NCBI RefSeq assembly: GCF_002252635.1
Contig: NZ_NQKX01000009.1
Span: forward strand, 62,001-126,000
Origin: Synechococcus sp. MW101C3
GTDB lineage: Bacteria > Cyanobacteriota > Cyanobacteriia > PCC-6307 > Cyanobiaceae
Length of the DNA stretch: 64,000 nucleotides
Reading direction: 5' to 3'
Part shown: piece by piece, positions 26,848-35,791 of the stretch
How the letters are laid out: every line of letters starts with the position of its first letter
Position numbering within the stretch: the first letter of the stretch is position 1
Notes under the pieces: generated by a model
What the model was told of the DNA's origin: nothing
The model's input: only the letters and a program-made list of their open reading frames with translations
The model's database searches: none
Translations under genes and position numbers: made by a program

Positions 26848-28111
26848 CGGGCTCAGGCGCTGCGACGGGCAGGTTCAGAGCCCACCGCCACAGGGGCTCG
26901 ATTTCCGTCCACTCCTGCGATGCCAGCCGCTGACGGCCTGCTGACCCGAGCCGTGCACAACGCCGCTCATCGGACAGCAGGGCTTCGATCGCTTCGGCCA
27001 GGCACCCGGGGTTCTCGGCCGGCACCACGAGACCGGTGCGGTCGTGCTCCACCAGCTCAAGCGGCCCCGGGGAGGAATCCGTCACGATCACCGGCAGACC
27101 GGTGGCCATCGCCTCCAGCAAGGCATTGGGCATCCCTTCGAACCGGGAGGGCAACACGAAGATCCTGGCCTGGTGGAGATAGGGAAGAACGGTGCTCTGG
27201 AAGCCCTCGAAGCGAACCTTGGCTGCGATCCCCAGGGACCGGGCCTGCTCCTCCAGGGCCCCACGCTCCGGACCATCCCCCACGACCACCAAGCGCCACT
27301 CCCCCGAGGCTGGTGACACTCGGGCCATGGCTTCCAGCAACAGATCGAGTCCTTTCTGGGGCACCAGCCGAGCCACGGCGAGACAAACCTTCGACGGTTG
27401 GAGGTCCGGCCGTCCTGCACCGGCCAGGGATATCCCGGGCGGCAGGGGGTTGGGCAACAGGCGAGCCTGGGTGAGGCCCAGATCGGTTTCCAGGGTCGCC
27501 AGCACCCCGAGCGTGTTGGCGGTGAGCGCATCGGCGCGTCGGTAAAGCAGACGCCGCAGCCGCTGCCACGGGAAGCCAAGGGTCTGCCGGCGGGGATCGT
27601 TGCGTTCCGACACGGCCAGGTGGAGGGGCAGATCCCAGCAGGCCTGGCAGGCGAGCATGTTGGTCTTGGTGAGCAGGGCCAGCAGCCGGGGTGGTCGCTC
27701 CGCCAGCACCCGTTCCCGCAGCAAGGAGGCCTGGGGCCCACCCACCCCGCGCACCAGCCAACGCAACAGGCCGGCGCCCTGGGGAGGGCGCAACCGCCGA
27801 AGCCAGGGCCAGAGGGTGATGAGCAGGAACCAGGACGCCAGGCGCGGCAGCCACAGCTTGAGGAATCGGCGACCGCGGGCGAACAGGGAGCGGTTCCACC
27901 AATCGCCGCGGCGGGCCGCCGCGACGGCGGCGCCAAGGTCGAGCAGCCGTACCCCCGCCGGCACCGCGTGCACCGGGGTCGGATCCGGCAGCAGGGAGAC
28001 AACCGTGATCTGGTAGCCCTGCCCGGCGAAATGGGCAGCGGCCAGCATGGCGACCTTCTGGGCACCCCCAGGACCCAGATGAGGCAGCACGATCCAGAGG
28101 TCGTCAGCCAT
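26840..28111 (-). CDS. family 4 glycosyltransferase
   Basis: 423 residues from ATG 28109-28111. It opens LWIVLPHLGPGGAQKVAMLAA, the GPGGA acceptor-side loop of GT4 enzymes. The donor domain shows CLAVARLVPQKGLDLLLEAMARV, VVGDGPERGALEEQARSLGI and the SRFEGMPNALLEAMATGLPVIVTD block with the E-rich catalytic motif. The middle 100 residues are unusually rich in Arg and Trp. It overlaps both neighbours by 8 bases, so the operon is translated in close succession. The acceptor is unknown. Confidence 0.9.
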   Translation of the reverse strand: MADDLWIVLPHLGPGGAQKVAMLAAAHFAGQGYQITVVSLLPDPTPVHAVPAGVRLLDLGAAVAAARRGDWWNRSLFARGRRFLKLWLPRLASWFLLITLWPWLRRLRPPQGAGLLRWLVRGVGGPQASLLRERVLAERPPRLLALLTKTNMLACQACWDLPLHLAVSERNDPRRQTLGFPWQRLRRLLYRRADALTANTLGVLATLETDLGLTQARLLPNPLPPGISLAGAGRPDLQPSKVCLAVARLVPQKGLDLLLEAMARVSPASGEWRLVVVGDGPERGALEEQARSLGIAAKVRFEGFQSTVLPYLHQARIFVLPSRFEGMPNALLEAMATGLPVIVTDSSPGPLELVEHDRTGLVVPAENPGCLAEAIEALLSDERRCARLGSAGRQRLASQEWTEIEPLWRWALNLPVAAPEPDG

Positions 28112-29273
28112 TGAGGGCCTCGATGAAGCGTTGTGCGAGCTGTGCGTCGCTGAACTGTTCACGCACGTGCTGAGCTGCCTGGCCCAGGCGGCGCCGCAAG
28201 CGGGCATCCCGGTGCAGGGTGGTGATGGCGTTCGCCAACTCCAGATCCGAGGCTGCTTCGGGCAACAGCAGTCCGTTCTCCCCATCCCGGATCAGGTCGG
28301 CTGGGCCGGTCGGACAGTCGCAGGCCACGCAGGCGCAGCCCGAGGCCATGGCCTCCAGAAGAACATTGGGGAAGCCTTCGAAACGGGAGGGCAGGATGAA
28401 CATCTCGCAAGCCGAATACCAGTCGCCAATGTTTCCCACCACCCCTGGAAAGTGGACGCGCCCCATGGCTGCCGAGGAGGGGGGCAGCGAGGACTGTAGG
28501 TCGGCCACCTGATCCCTACCGCGGTAGGGCTTGATGGTGAGTCCAGCTATCACAAGGTGGAGCCCTGGGCAGTCGTCAGCGATCAACGCAAACGCCCTCA
28601 CCAAGCGATCGAAGCCTTTCTGAAACGCTTTGGTTCCAACTGCAAGAAGAAGGGCGGGTGGAGGCCCAGCAGTGCCTGAATCGTCATGTCGGAGACAAGG
28701 ACCAAGAACAGTAACTGGATCCACATGAGGCGCAAATGAAGGCAACGGCCAGCTCACCGAATTCGGCAGCAACAGCTGTGGCGTGGCGCCCAGATGCCGC
28801 CTGAGCCAATCACCGGTCTGATGGGTCTGCACGAGATGAAGGTCAGCCCTGCGGTAGGTGAGCCATCGCAGCAGGCGCCATGGCAGAGACGGGGGCTTGG
28901 CGGGTGGATAGTTGCGCTCAGAGATCCAGCACTTCAGCGGCAGACCCCATACCGCCAGGATCAGTTTGATCGCTGGAAGGGTAGTCATCCCAATCGCGAT
29001 CTCGATTCGGTTGCGGCGTAGCCAATGCCGTAACGTCAGCACCCTCCATGGGAATCCCAGCCAGCCCAAGGCAGCCACCCAGGCTGGATCAGGGGCTTCA
29101 ACCTCACGTAAAACACCCTCAGGGAGTGGGTAGAAGTCGTGGCGGGCCTGCCGCCGCGTGAGGACAACAGGAAGATAGCCAGCCTCGCGACACCATTGCG
29201 CCATCCGCAGCGTCACGCGTTCAGCACCACCAGTCTTGAGAGAGTCGATGTAGAACGCCACACGCACTGTCAT
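28104..29273 (-). CDS. family 4 glycosyltransferase
   Basis: 389 residues. The start VRVAFYIDSLKTGGAERVTLRMAQW is a classic GT4 N-terminus, and the C-terminal donor domain carries LLLAVGTKAFQKGFDRLVRAFALI, a shortened LHLVIAGL segment, and PSRFEGFPNVLLEAMASGCACVACDCPTGPADLI. It is close in pattern to the two downstream GT4 enzymes, and the three may add successive residues of one repeat unit. ATG overlaps the preceding unknown gene stop as ATGA. Confidence 0.9.
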   Translation of the reverse strand: MTVRVAFYIDSLKTGGAERVTLRMAQWCREAGYLPVVLTRRQARHDFYPLPEGVLREVEAPDPAWVAALGWLGFPWRVLTLRHWLRRNRIEIAIGMTTLPAIKLILAVWGLPLKCWISERNYPPAKPPSLPWRLLRWLTYRRADLHLVQTHQTGDWLRRHLGATPQLLLPNSVSWPLPSFAPHVDPVTVLGPCLRHDDSGTAGPPPALLLAVGTKAFQKGFDRLVRAFALIADDCPGLHLVIAGLTIKPYRGRDQVADLQSSLPPSSAAMGRVHFPGVVGNIGDWYSACEMFILPSRFEGFPNVLLEAMASGCACVACDCPTGPADLIRDGENGLLLPEAASDLELANAITTLHRDARLRRRLGQAAQHVREQFSDAQLAQRFIEALNG

Positions 29274-30286
29274 TGCGACGGAGCCAGGTAGGAAGCAAAC
29301 ATAACTCTGATCTTGGGGAGGAAACGTGGCTCAAACGTGGTCTTGATGATGAGAGTGATCAAGTGATGGATCTGCTCATCTTCCTTCGCAACCAACCAGC
29401 CCGTGCCATCTGTTGTTGCAACTGCCCCAAGCATCTCCCTGGCGAACCCACGGTGATCTTCCTGAGCACTGCTGGCATCAAAGCAAGGCCTGTGGCAATG
29501 GTCGTGGACTCGGCGCAATCGATGACAGGCGAGCCGCCACCGCTCAGCATCCTGTTGGTGCCAAGCCTGAAGGGCTTCAATGGCCAGGCATCGCATCAGA
29601 TTACGGGTAGATCTGTAGGCGCTATCGGGATCAATGGCCGTGAGGTCAACGCTGTCGATGATGGCAGAGACTCGAATCCCCACAGACTCGAAGGAATCAA
29701 TACTCCCCAGAGATAGATACAACCTAGAAAGTGCTGTGAAAACCGAAACCAGCAGCTTTGCTCGGTTTTCCCGGTTGGCGCGCTGGCAGACAAACACGCC
29801 TGGATCGCTCAACAGCTGCTGGACCAGCCGCTCCAGATCAGCAGCCGTATGCTCCATCAGTGGGAAATCATCAGTTGCAATCGCCTGGTAAGCAATGATG
29901 ATCAAGGAATACCAGCGATAGTGCTCAGGAAGCTTGCTGCTGGCAGCGATCAACTGAAACAGAGCCAGTCGCTGCTTCAGATCACCAGGCCGCATTGACC
30001 GGCGAAAGAGAAGGCGATGAAGATAATGCGTATGGCCTGAGTTAAGCCATAGATCCTCAATCTTGCACACGGCAAAGGAATAATCATTCCGAGCCATTGC
30101 CTGAGGGATAATCGCGGCAAGCACCGCAGGATTGCGGGGCCACCGCTCCAGAAACCGCATCAAGAGCTGATAGGCAGCAAGCCGCCTGCCGAAGCAACGT
30201 AAGCCGGCAGCTATCGCTACAGTCACCCAAGCCAGAACCCACTCAGGAAGGTAAGTGCGGATTCGCCGCCTACTGGGCTGGATCAT
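29270..30286 (-). CDS. unknown helical protein in the polysaccharide operon
   Basis: 338 residues with no family I recognise. Near the N-terminus there is one possible membrane helix (WVLAWVTVAIAAGLRCFG). The rest is mostly amphipathic helix, with blocks such as HYRWYSLIIIAYQAIATDDFPLMEH and RLYLSLGSIDSFESVGI, so a TPR-like or alpha-solenoid fold is possible. A His/Cys-rich patch (RRVHDHCHRPCFD) occurs near residue 270. Base composition is lower in G+C than in the rest of the window. It sits between the polymerase-like gene and the GT4 row and may be a length regulator, scaffold or a diverged transferase. Confidence 0.6.
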   Translation of the reverse strand: MIQPSRRRIRTYLPEWVLAWVTVAIAAGLRCFGRRLAAYQLLMRFLERWPRNPAVLAAIIPQAMARNDYSFAVCKIEDLWLNSGHTHYLHRLLFRRSMRPGDLKQRLALFQLIAASSKLPEHYRWYSLIIIAYQAIATDDFPLMEHTAADLERLVQQLLSDPGVFVCQRANRENRAKLLVSVFTALSRLYLSLGSIDSFESVGIRVSAIIDSVDLTAIDPDSAYRSTRNLMRCLAIEALQAWHQQDAERWRLACHRLRRVHDHCHRPCFDASSAQEDHRGFAREMLGAVATTDGTGWLVAKEDEQIHHLITLIIKTTFEPRFLPKIRVMFASYLAPSQ

Positions 30287-30302
30287 TGATGGCTTAAGTG
30301 CC

Positions 30303-31619
30303 TCACGGGATTGGGTCGGCTGTCAGTGAACTGTCTACTGACGGCTCAGAGGTAAGGGTGACGTCCGCGGGAGCACTGAACAGGCACAGCGACGTGGCCG
30401 CCAGGAAACCGATCAAACACTGGGTGACTTGATTGGTGCGATAGATGGTAGTGGCGAGGGTGTTGAGCAGGAGCAACACGTTGAGGGAAACAGCTACTTG
30501 AAAAAACGCAAGGTGTGAGGGCGTTGTGTCACATCGGGACGCAATGCTCTGGAACTGTCGCCTTAGACCCATGGAGACGAGAATCACCACAATCAGAAAT
30601 GCCATTATGCCAAGCACACCAAGCTGGCCACCGACCTGAGCGATCGTGTTGTGAGCATGGCCGAATCCACCTCCTTCCCTCAGGTGGCTGCACATATCGT
30701 TTGCCTGTGGGCCGTAGCCCACACCATAAAGAAACCGATTCGCCCCAGTAAACATCAACGACAGCCAACATGCCCCCGCTCTCAGCCTACCCATATCCGA
30801 AGACTGATTGATGTTCGCATCAGGGGCCAAGAAAAACCACCACGACCCAATGACCATGACAGCCATGGCAGCGGTGGCAAACACAACGGAAAGAAACTTT
30901 GTGGAGCCCCTCCTCCAGCGTGCAGCTACCCAACCAACCAAAAGAGCCACTGGCGGAGCTATCTGGGCAAGGCGGGAATCCGTGCTCACGCAGAGAGCAT
31001 AACCAACAACTGCTGCCGTGGTGCCGATCAGACGCTCGAGTAACGATCGAGAGAGCAATGAGTAACTGGCCGAACTGAGCGTAAGAAGCATAAGGATCGT
31101 GGCAAAACGATTGATGCCTCCATGGCCATCCATGGTCGCCTCGTACACATCTCTAACGTATGATGTGCTCCAAAAGCTTGCGGCAGAATGATGCTGCAAA
31201 AAGTAGGCCATCAGCAGCAAGGGGGTGAGCGCCAACCATCCGAATGAAAACCTCCATTCGCGCAAGCTTTGGCCGGCACCGATCATGAAGCCGATGGCAA
31301 TCAACAGGAAGGTCGTAGGCCCATCAATATCCTCACGGAGAACAATCAAGCGAGTGTTCACGAGCAGAAGAGCCAACAGAATGGCTTCCAGCGGAGGCTG
31401 CAAGGAGTGTGTCCTAAACTTGGCAACCATCTGATTGGTCAAGCGGATAGCCATCCAGATCACCAGCAAACCCAGCGCGGGCTTGCGTCCTTCAGTGAAG
31501 GAATGAAGTGTGATCACAATGGGAAGAATGCCGTCATAGGCCTGAATGGCCCAAAGACGCGATAGGAGCAGATTGGGCAGGCAAACAAGCAAATTCCAAA
31601 CTTGATTGCGTTCGATCAT
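30303..31619 (-). CDS. O-antigen polymerase/ligase-like membrane protein (Wzy/WaaL type)
   Basis: 438 residues with about eleven hydrophobic helices. The large loop in the C-terminal half contains NRFLYGVGYGPQANDM... and GGGFGHAHNTIAQVGGQLGVLG, the G-x-G and H-N pattern of the Wzy_C/O-antigen ligase superfamily. Such proteins either polymerise undecaprenyl-linked repeat units or transfer glycan to lipid A or protein. Sequence alone does not separate the roles. ATG overlaps the glycosyltransferase stop as ATGA. Composition is AT-richer than flanking housekeeping genes. Confidence 0.82.
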   Translation of the reverse strand: MIERNQVWNLLVCLPNLLLSRLWAIQAYDGILPIVITLHSFTEGRKPALGLLVIWMAIRLTNQMVAKFRTHSLQPPLEAILLALLLVNTRLIVLREDIDGPTTFLLIAIGFMIGAGQSLREWRFSFGWLALTPLLLMAYFLQHHSAASFWSTSYVRDVYEATMDGHGGINRFATILMLLTLSSASYSLLSRSLLERLIGTTAAVVGYALCVSTDSRLAQIAPPVALLVGWVAARWRRGSTKFLSVVFATAAMAVMVIGSWWFFLAPDANINQSSDMGRLRAGACWLSLMFTGANRFLYGVGYGPQANDMCSHLREGGGFGHAHNTIAQVGGQLGVLGIMAFLIVVILVSMGLRRQFQSIASRCDTTPSHLAFFQVAVSLNVLLLLNTLATTIYRTNQVTQCLIGFLAATSLCLFSAPADVTLTSEPSVDSSLTADPIP

Positions 31620-32788
31620 TCCACCGAGGCAATGTTACGAAGACAACGAAGCATGGCTTGGGTACGGCGATGATAGGTATGCTGAGCGGCACATTCGATA
31701 CGCGCCTCAAGCGGGCATCCCAGGCCCTTGAGAGTGTTATTCAGAGCGGCGAGGAATGAATCCACTGTTGGCTCGCAAAGAGCAGCAAACGGGCGATAAC
31801 TCTCCAAAGCATCAATGGCCGAAGCCACAACCGGCAGCCCGGCGGCCAGATACTCAAAGAACTTCATGGGAAACATGGAGCGGGTGTATCTGTTGAATCG
31901 AAGAGGCAGAAGGCCCACATCAAGACCCTTCATATAGGCAGGTAAATCATGATAGGACTTGACGCCAAGCCAATAAACATTAGAACAATCCAGCAAGCCG
32001 GAAAGCTGGGTACTGGGGTCACCCTCACCAACGGGACCGATCATCACATAGGACCAGCTTGGCGACGCCTCTACAAGCTTGGCAAGCAAGTCAAGGTCAA
32101 GCTTGTACGCACTTATGGCCCCCACAAAGCCGATTCTTGGTTGGGGGATGATGGCAATATCGCGAGGAATCTCAAGATCAGGCTCAAGTGCCTGCGCGAA
32201 GTGATTGTAGTCAGCAACGTTTGAGAAGTAGTACGTATTAGGATTATACTTACGACGACTCTCCTGAAGGGCAGGAGAGGTTACAAAGACAAGATCAGCA
32301 GCCCGACAAAGACGCTCCTCCCACGCGGAGAGATCCAGATCATCCATGTCCGGTTGAGCCTGGATGTCATCTACGCAATGGTAAACCAGAGTTGCATACG
32401 GACCGGGCATCCCATAAGCAAGGGTCTTTGGATTGTAAGTCCATAACAATTCCGCTCGCATCCCCAGCCAGCGCCGAGCCAGAGCTAGACCGCCAAGCAA
32501 GATCAATCGGTTGATCCGAGTGGCAAGTTGACCACGAACCCCAGGCAAAACCAATGGTGACCAAACCCAGAGGTTGGACTTCTGCTGCCGTGGCGGCATC
32601 AAGCCCTTGACTAAACGACGTAAAATTCTGCCAAAATCTTGAGCCTGACGACGCGGTGCACGTAAACCCAGTGACTCGACATAAAGAACTCGATGACCAA
32701 GATCAGCCAACTCGGAAGCGACGTGTTGCTTATTGGTCCAAAGTAGTTGATCCCAATCTGCAGTGGCCAGAAGGGTGATGTCAGCCAT
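31616..32788 (-). CDS. glycosyltransferase, GT4/TuaH-like
   Basis: 390 residues from ATG 32786-32788. It opens DITLLATADWDQLLWTNKQHVASELADLGHRVLYVESLG, the pattern of TuaH-like enzymes that start with a sugar-handling loop carrying W-T-N-K-Q. The donor domain has IGFVGAISAYKLDLDLLAKL, SYVMIGPVGEGDP and LLPLRFNRYTRSMFPMKFFEYLAAGLPVVAS, including the KxxEYLAAG motif. It overlaps the ABC transporter stop by 8 bases. Likely transfers a sugar in the same repeat-unit pathway. Confidence 0.87.
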   Translation of the reverse strand: MADITLLATADWDQLLWTNKQHVASELADLGHRVLYVESLGLRAPRRQAQDFGRILRRLVKGLMPPRQQKSNLWVWSPLVLPGVRGQLATRINRLILLGGLALARRWLGMRAELLWTYNPKTLAYGMPGPYATLVYHCVDDIQAQPDMDDLDLSAWEERLCRAADLVFVTSPALQESRRKYNPNTYYFSNVADYNHFAQALEPDLEIPRDIAIIPQPRIGFVGAISAYKLDLDLLAKLVEASPSWSYVMIGPVGEGDPSTQLSGLLDCSNVYWLGVKSYHDLPAYMKGLDVGLLPLRFNRYTRSMFPMKFFEYLAAGLPVVASAIDALESYRPFAALCEPTVDSFLAALNNTLKGLGCPLEARIECAAQHTYHRRTQAMLRCLRNIASVE

Positions 32789-34613
32789 TGTCCAGCGAAA
32801 CAAGCTCCCTGAAGGTTTCCGACCTGGCCTGAAGCTGTTGATAATCTCCGTAGGCCCTAATCATCCCATCCGCAAATTCATAGATTCGATCGCAGTTCTT
32901 AACAGTGCTTAAGCGATGTGCAATCACAATTGTGGTGCATCTACGACCGATCAGCTCAAGCGAGTCTAAAACGCTGCTCTCAGTTTTATTGTCCAAAGAG
33001 CTTGTCGCCTCATCCAGAACGAGTACCTTGGCCTTCTTGTAAAAAGCCCTTGCAAGGGCGAGGCGCTGACGCTGTCCACCGGAGAGTCGCAAACCATTTT
33101 CCCCGATCATTGTATAGAGTCCATATGGCAACTCAGAGACAAACTCATTTAACTGAGCAGCTTCCAAAGCCTCCCAAATGGCATAATCATTGATCTCTTC
33201 CTCATCCACTCCAAAAGCAACATTTTCACGGATGCTCGTATCGAGCAGAACAATCGATTGAGGGACCATCGCGCAGCAAGCCTGCCAAGCTGGCGTTTCT
33301 TCATAAGCCAATTCAATCCCATCCAGCTCGATGCATCCCCTTTGCGGCTTATAGAGGGCAAGCAGGAGGTGGGCGGTGGTGGATTTACCTCCACCAGTTT
33401 TGCCGACCAAAGCAACCCTTGACCCAATGGGGATCGTGATGTTGACTCCTTTGATCACCCAATCTTCCGAACTGGCATAACGGAACCAAACATCATTCAG
33501 TCTGATTGTGTGCTTAGGCATCACCCCAGCAGGAGAGGGGGTACCCGGGCTTAGAAGAGTGGCCCGTGACGCCTTCAGATCCAGCAGCTGTAAGGCATCC
33601 GAGATATCTGGAAGGCTGCCTCGAAACCGGTTGACAGATCGAAAAATCGACTGGATTGGTGCTGAGATTCTCAAGGCTGCAAACATGACAGCTGCCAATG
33701 CAGGCAAGGCTTGCTGCAGCTTTCTATCTGGATCCAACAAGATGGGAATAAGGCCAATCGCGAAGAGCATCGTGATTCCGGCCGGCTCAATGATATAGCG
33801 AGGAATATCAGGCAGAAGCTTTGAAATTCTGTCGTAACGTTTTCCTGTGATTCCAATGGACCAGAACTTGTCGATGAATCGCTGCTCGGCCGCATAGAGC
33901 TGAACATCACGGATTGAACGAATAGATTCGACCAGCAACGAGTTGATTCTCAACGCAAACCGGAGCTTCTGCTTGGAGGCAAGCCTTAAGGGTGCAATCA
34001 GCAGTGCCGACACCGAGGCGTAGGCAGCAACGAGAGTGACAAAGAGAATGATCGCAACAGGGCCCAGGACAACTGCGACACCAATCGTAAGCACACCAAC
34101 AGATAATGCGCTGGAAATCACTGACAGCATAGGCAGAATGATGTCATCAGATATTTTGCTGAGGATACGGTTGAGACGTGCAAGAAGGTGGGCAGACTTT
34201 TGAGCCTGGAAGTACTCGTAATCTTGCATCAGAATATTTGCATAGATCCGATTGCCGTAATCCGACCAAATCTGCGCGCTAAGGAAACTCTGGAGTGCAG
34301 CAGTGAGAAACTTTAAGCCTGTTGACAACCAAATCAATCCAATTAGGATGCTCACCATCCAAAGTGATTGAGAGGCTCTACCGCCGCCAAAGAACCAGAT
34401 CTGTGGAATTCTGTCGGGCAGCTTGACCCCGCTCAAGGCACCCACAAGGCGAGCCAGAAGCCCAACGAAAACCAGATCCAGCAGGCCAACCAATAAAGAG
34501 ATCACCAGCAAAGCGATCAGACCCTGCAGACGCTTTTTTGGCAAAAATGACAATAATCGGCCCAGTTGGGCCAGCGTCTGGCTTTGCAGCCCGGCAGGGA
34601 GGCTCAACTTCAC
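32781..34613 (-). CDS. ABC exporter, MsbA/PglK-like lipid-glycan flippase
   Basis: 610-residue half-transporter: about six membrane helices in residues 1-330, then an ATPase domain with Walker A VGKTGGGKSTTAHLLL, Q-loop MVPQSIVLLDTSIRENVAFG, signature LSGGQRQRLALARAF, Walker B VLVLDEATSSLD and switch His in IVIAHRLSTV. The family exports lipid A, lipid-linked oligosaccharides or peptides. Because it lies with GT4 enzymes and a Wzy/WaaL-like protein and no Wzx-type flippase is seen here, a PglK-like role flipping the lipid-linked glycan is the best inference. Confidence 0.87.
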   Translation of the reverse strand: MKLSLPAGLQSQTLAQLGRLLSFLPKKRLQGLIALLVISLLVGLLDLVFVGLLARLVGALSGVKLPDRIPQIWFFGGGRASQSLWMVSILIGLIWLSTGLKFLTAALQSFLSAQIWSDYGNRIYANILMQDYEYFQAQKSAHLLARLNRILSKISDDIILPMLSVISSALSVGVLTIGVAVVLGPVAIILFVTLVAAYASVSALLIAPLRLASKQKLRFALRINSLLVESIRSIRDVQLYAAEQRFIDKFWSIGITGKRYDRISKLLPDIPRYIIEPAGITMLFAIGLIPILLDPDRKLQQALPALAAVMFAALRISAPIQSIFRSVNRFRGSLPDISDALQLLDLKASRATLLSPGTPSPAGVMPKHTIRLNDVWFRYASSEDWVIKGVNITIPIGSRVALVGKTGGGKSTTAHLLLALYKPQRGCIELDGIELAYEETPAWQACCAMVPQSIVLLDTSIRENVAFGVDEEEINDYAIWEALEAAQLNEFVSELPYGLYTMIGENGLRLSGGQRQRLALARAFYKKAKVLVLDEATSSLDNKTESSVLDSLELIGRRCTTIVIAHRLSTVKNCDRIYEFADGMIRAYGDYQQLQARSETFRELVSLDNG

Positions 34614-34688
34614 TGAAATCGAAGACTCTGCTCAATGGCCCGATAACCTTATCGGTCACATCCGACAGGGTGCCTGCGTCCAAGCCAG

Positions 34689-35738
34689 TCACAGAACCGA
34701 TCGTCCACGCCAGCGGCTTGTGAGGCTGCGCAGCTTGGAGAGGATCCTCATGGCTTCCAGGCTCGCGGGCGAAGGATTCCGCAGCGGCGGAGTGAGGGAT
34801 GACAGCCGGTCCCAATGCTGGTCGATGGACTTGAGGGCCTCTGCCCAGCGGTACCTCAGTTCCTGCTCCGAGAACATGGACAACAGCCTGTTGCATTGGG
34901 CGGGGTCTGCCTGCCAATGGCCCGGATCAGCAGCCGCAGCAATGATTCGCTCTAGGTCGGCCTGGAGTGTGCCAAAGCCGATCTGGTGGCCAACCGCCCC
35001 CGGGTCAAGGAAGTCAGCCAGGGCATGGTTGACACTGCTGAACACCACACAGCCACTGGCAAGTGCCTCCAGTGGTGGAAGTCCGAAGCCCTCGCTGAGC
35101 CCTTCGCTGCGCCAGTAATCGGCCGAGTCGTAGAGATACACCTTGGCGGAGCGGAACAAGCCCACCAGGTCGTCGACCCAGCCGCTCTGCACCTCAACCC
35201 GGAGGCCTTGGGCCCGCAAGGCCGGCACCAGTTGCTGCAGCACGTAGGCGCTGCTCTTGCGAGCCTGCACCAGCACATCAATAGGGCGCCGGGCCACCAG
35301 GGCCGGATCGGCGACTCTGTCGTCGTCCCCCCAGCTTGCATCAATGGCATTTGGCACCAGAAACAGCGGGTTGCGTGGCGCCCGATTTCCCCAGTACCCG
35401 AGCGTGTTGCGGCTCACCGCCAACACCGGCACGCCAGCGGGCAAATCAAAGCCATACCCAGTGCTATGGGCGTGATACGCCACCGCCCGACCCCGTAGCA
35501 GACGCAGCTGCCTGGGCACGTCAAACCCCCAGCTCACGATCCAAAGCGCCGAACCGGGTGCTCGCTCCTGGCGAAGCAGATCGGCCAGATAAGGCCTGCC
35601 GGGTTCCTTTCGCCGATAGGTGACCACCTCCGTGGGCACGATTGAAGCGGTGAGGCGGGCCGTTTGCAGTTCAACCTGAAGACCGCCACAGCGGAAGCGA
35701 CCGCTGGTGCCGGGCACAAGGAAGCGAAGGGGGCGCAA
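34689..35738 (-). CDS. glycosyltransferase, GT4-like
   Basis: 349 residues. The N-terminus PLRFLVPGTSGRFRCGGLQVELQTARL has the GGLQVEL motif found in a group of GT4-like enzymes of cyanobacterial polysaccharide clusters. The C-terminal part has VYLYDSADYWRSEGLSEGFGLPPLEALASGCVVFSSVNHALADFLDPG, a clear donor-binding E-x7-E-type region. It is the first gene of the eight-gene operon and, unlike the middle genes, is rich in G+C. The gap to the ABC exporter gene is 75 bases, the largest inside the operon. Confidence 0.85.
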   Translation of the reverse strand: MRPLRFLVPGTSGRFRCGGLQVELQTARLTASIVPTEVVTYRRKEPGRPYLADLLRQERAPGSALWIVSWGFDVPRQLRLLRGRAVAYHAHSTGYGFDLPAGVPVLAVSRNTLGYWGNRAPRNPLFLVPNAIDASWGDDDRVADPALVARRPIDVLVQARKSSAYVLQQLVPALRAQGLRVEVQSGWVDDLVGLFRSAKVYLYDSADYWRSEGLSEGFGLPPLEALASGCVVFSSVNHALADFLDPGAVGHQIGFGTLQADLERIIAAAADPGHWQADPAQCNRLLSMFSEQELRYRWAEALKSIDQHWDRLSSLTPPLRNPSPASLEAMRILSKLRSLTSRWRGRSVL

Positions 35739-35791
35739 AGGCGATCTGGCAGCCGCCGCTGACTCTGGCGCAGGGGAGGGCCGGTGCCGGC

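Noticed and set aside
32781-34613. Peptide/bacteriocin exporter role for the ABC protein
   Set aside because: No N-terminal peptidase domain and no small precursor gene nearby; the context is glycan synthesis.
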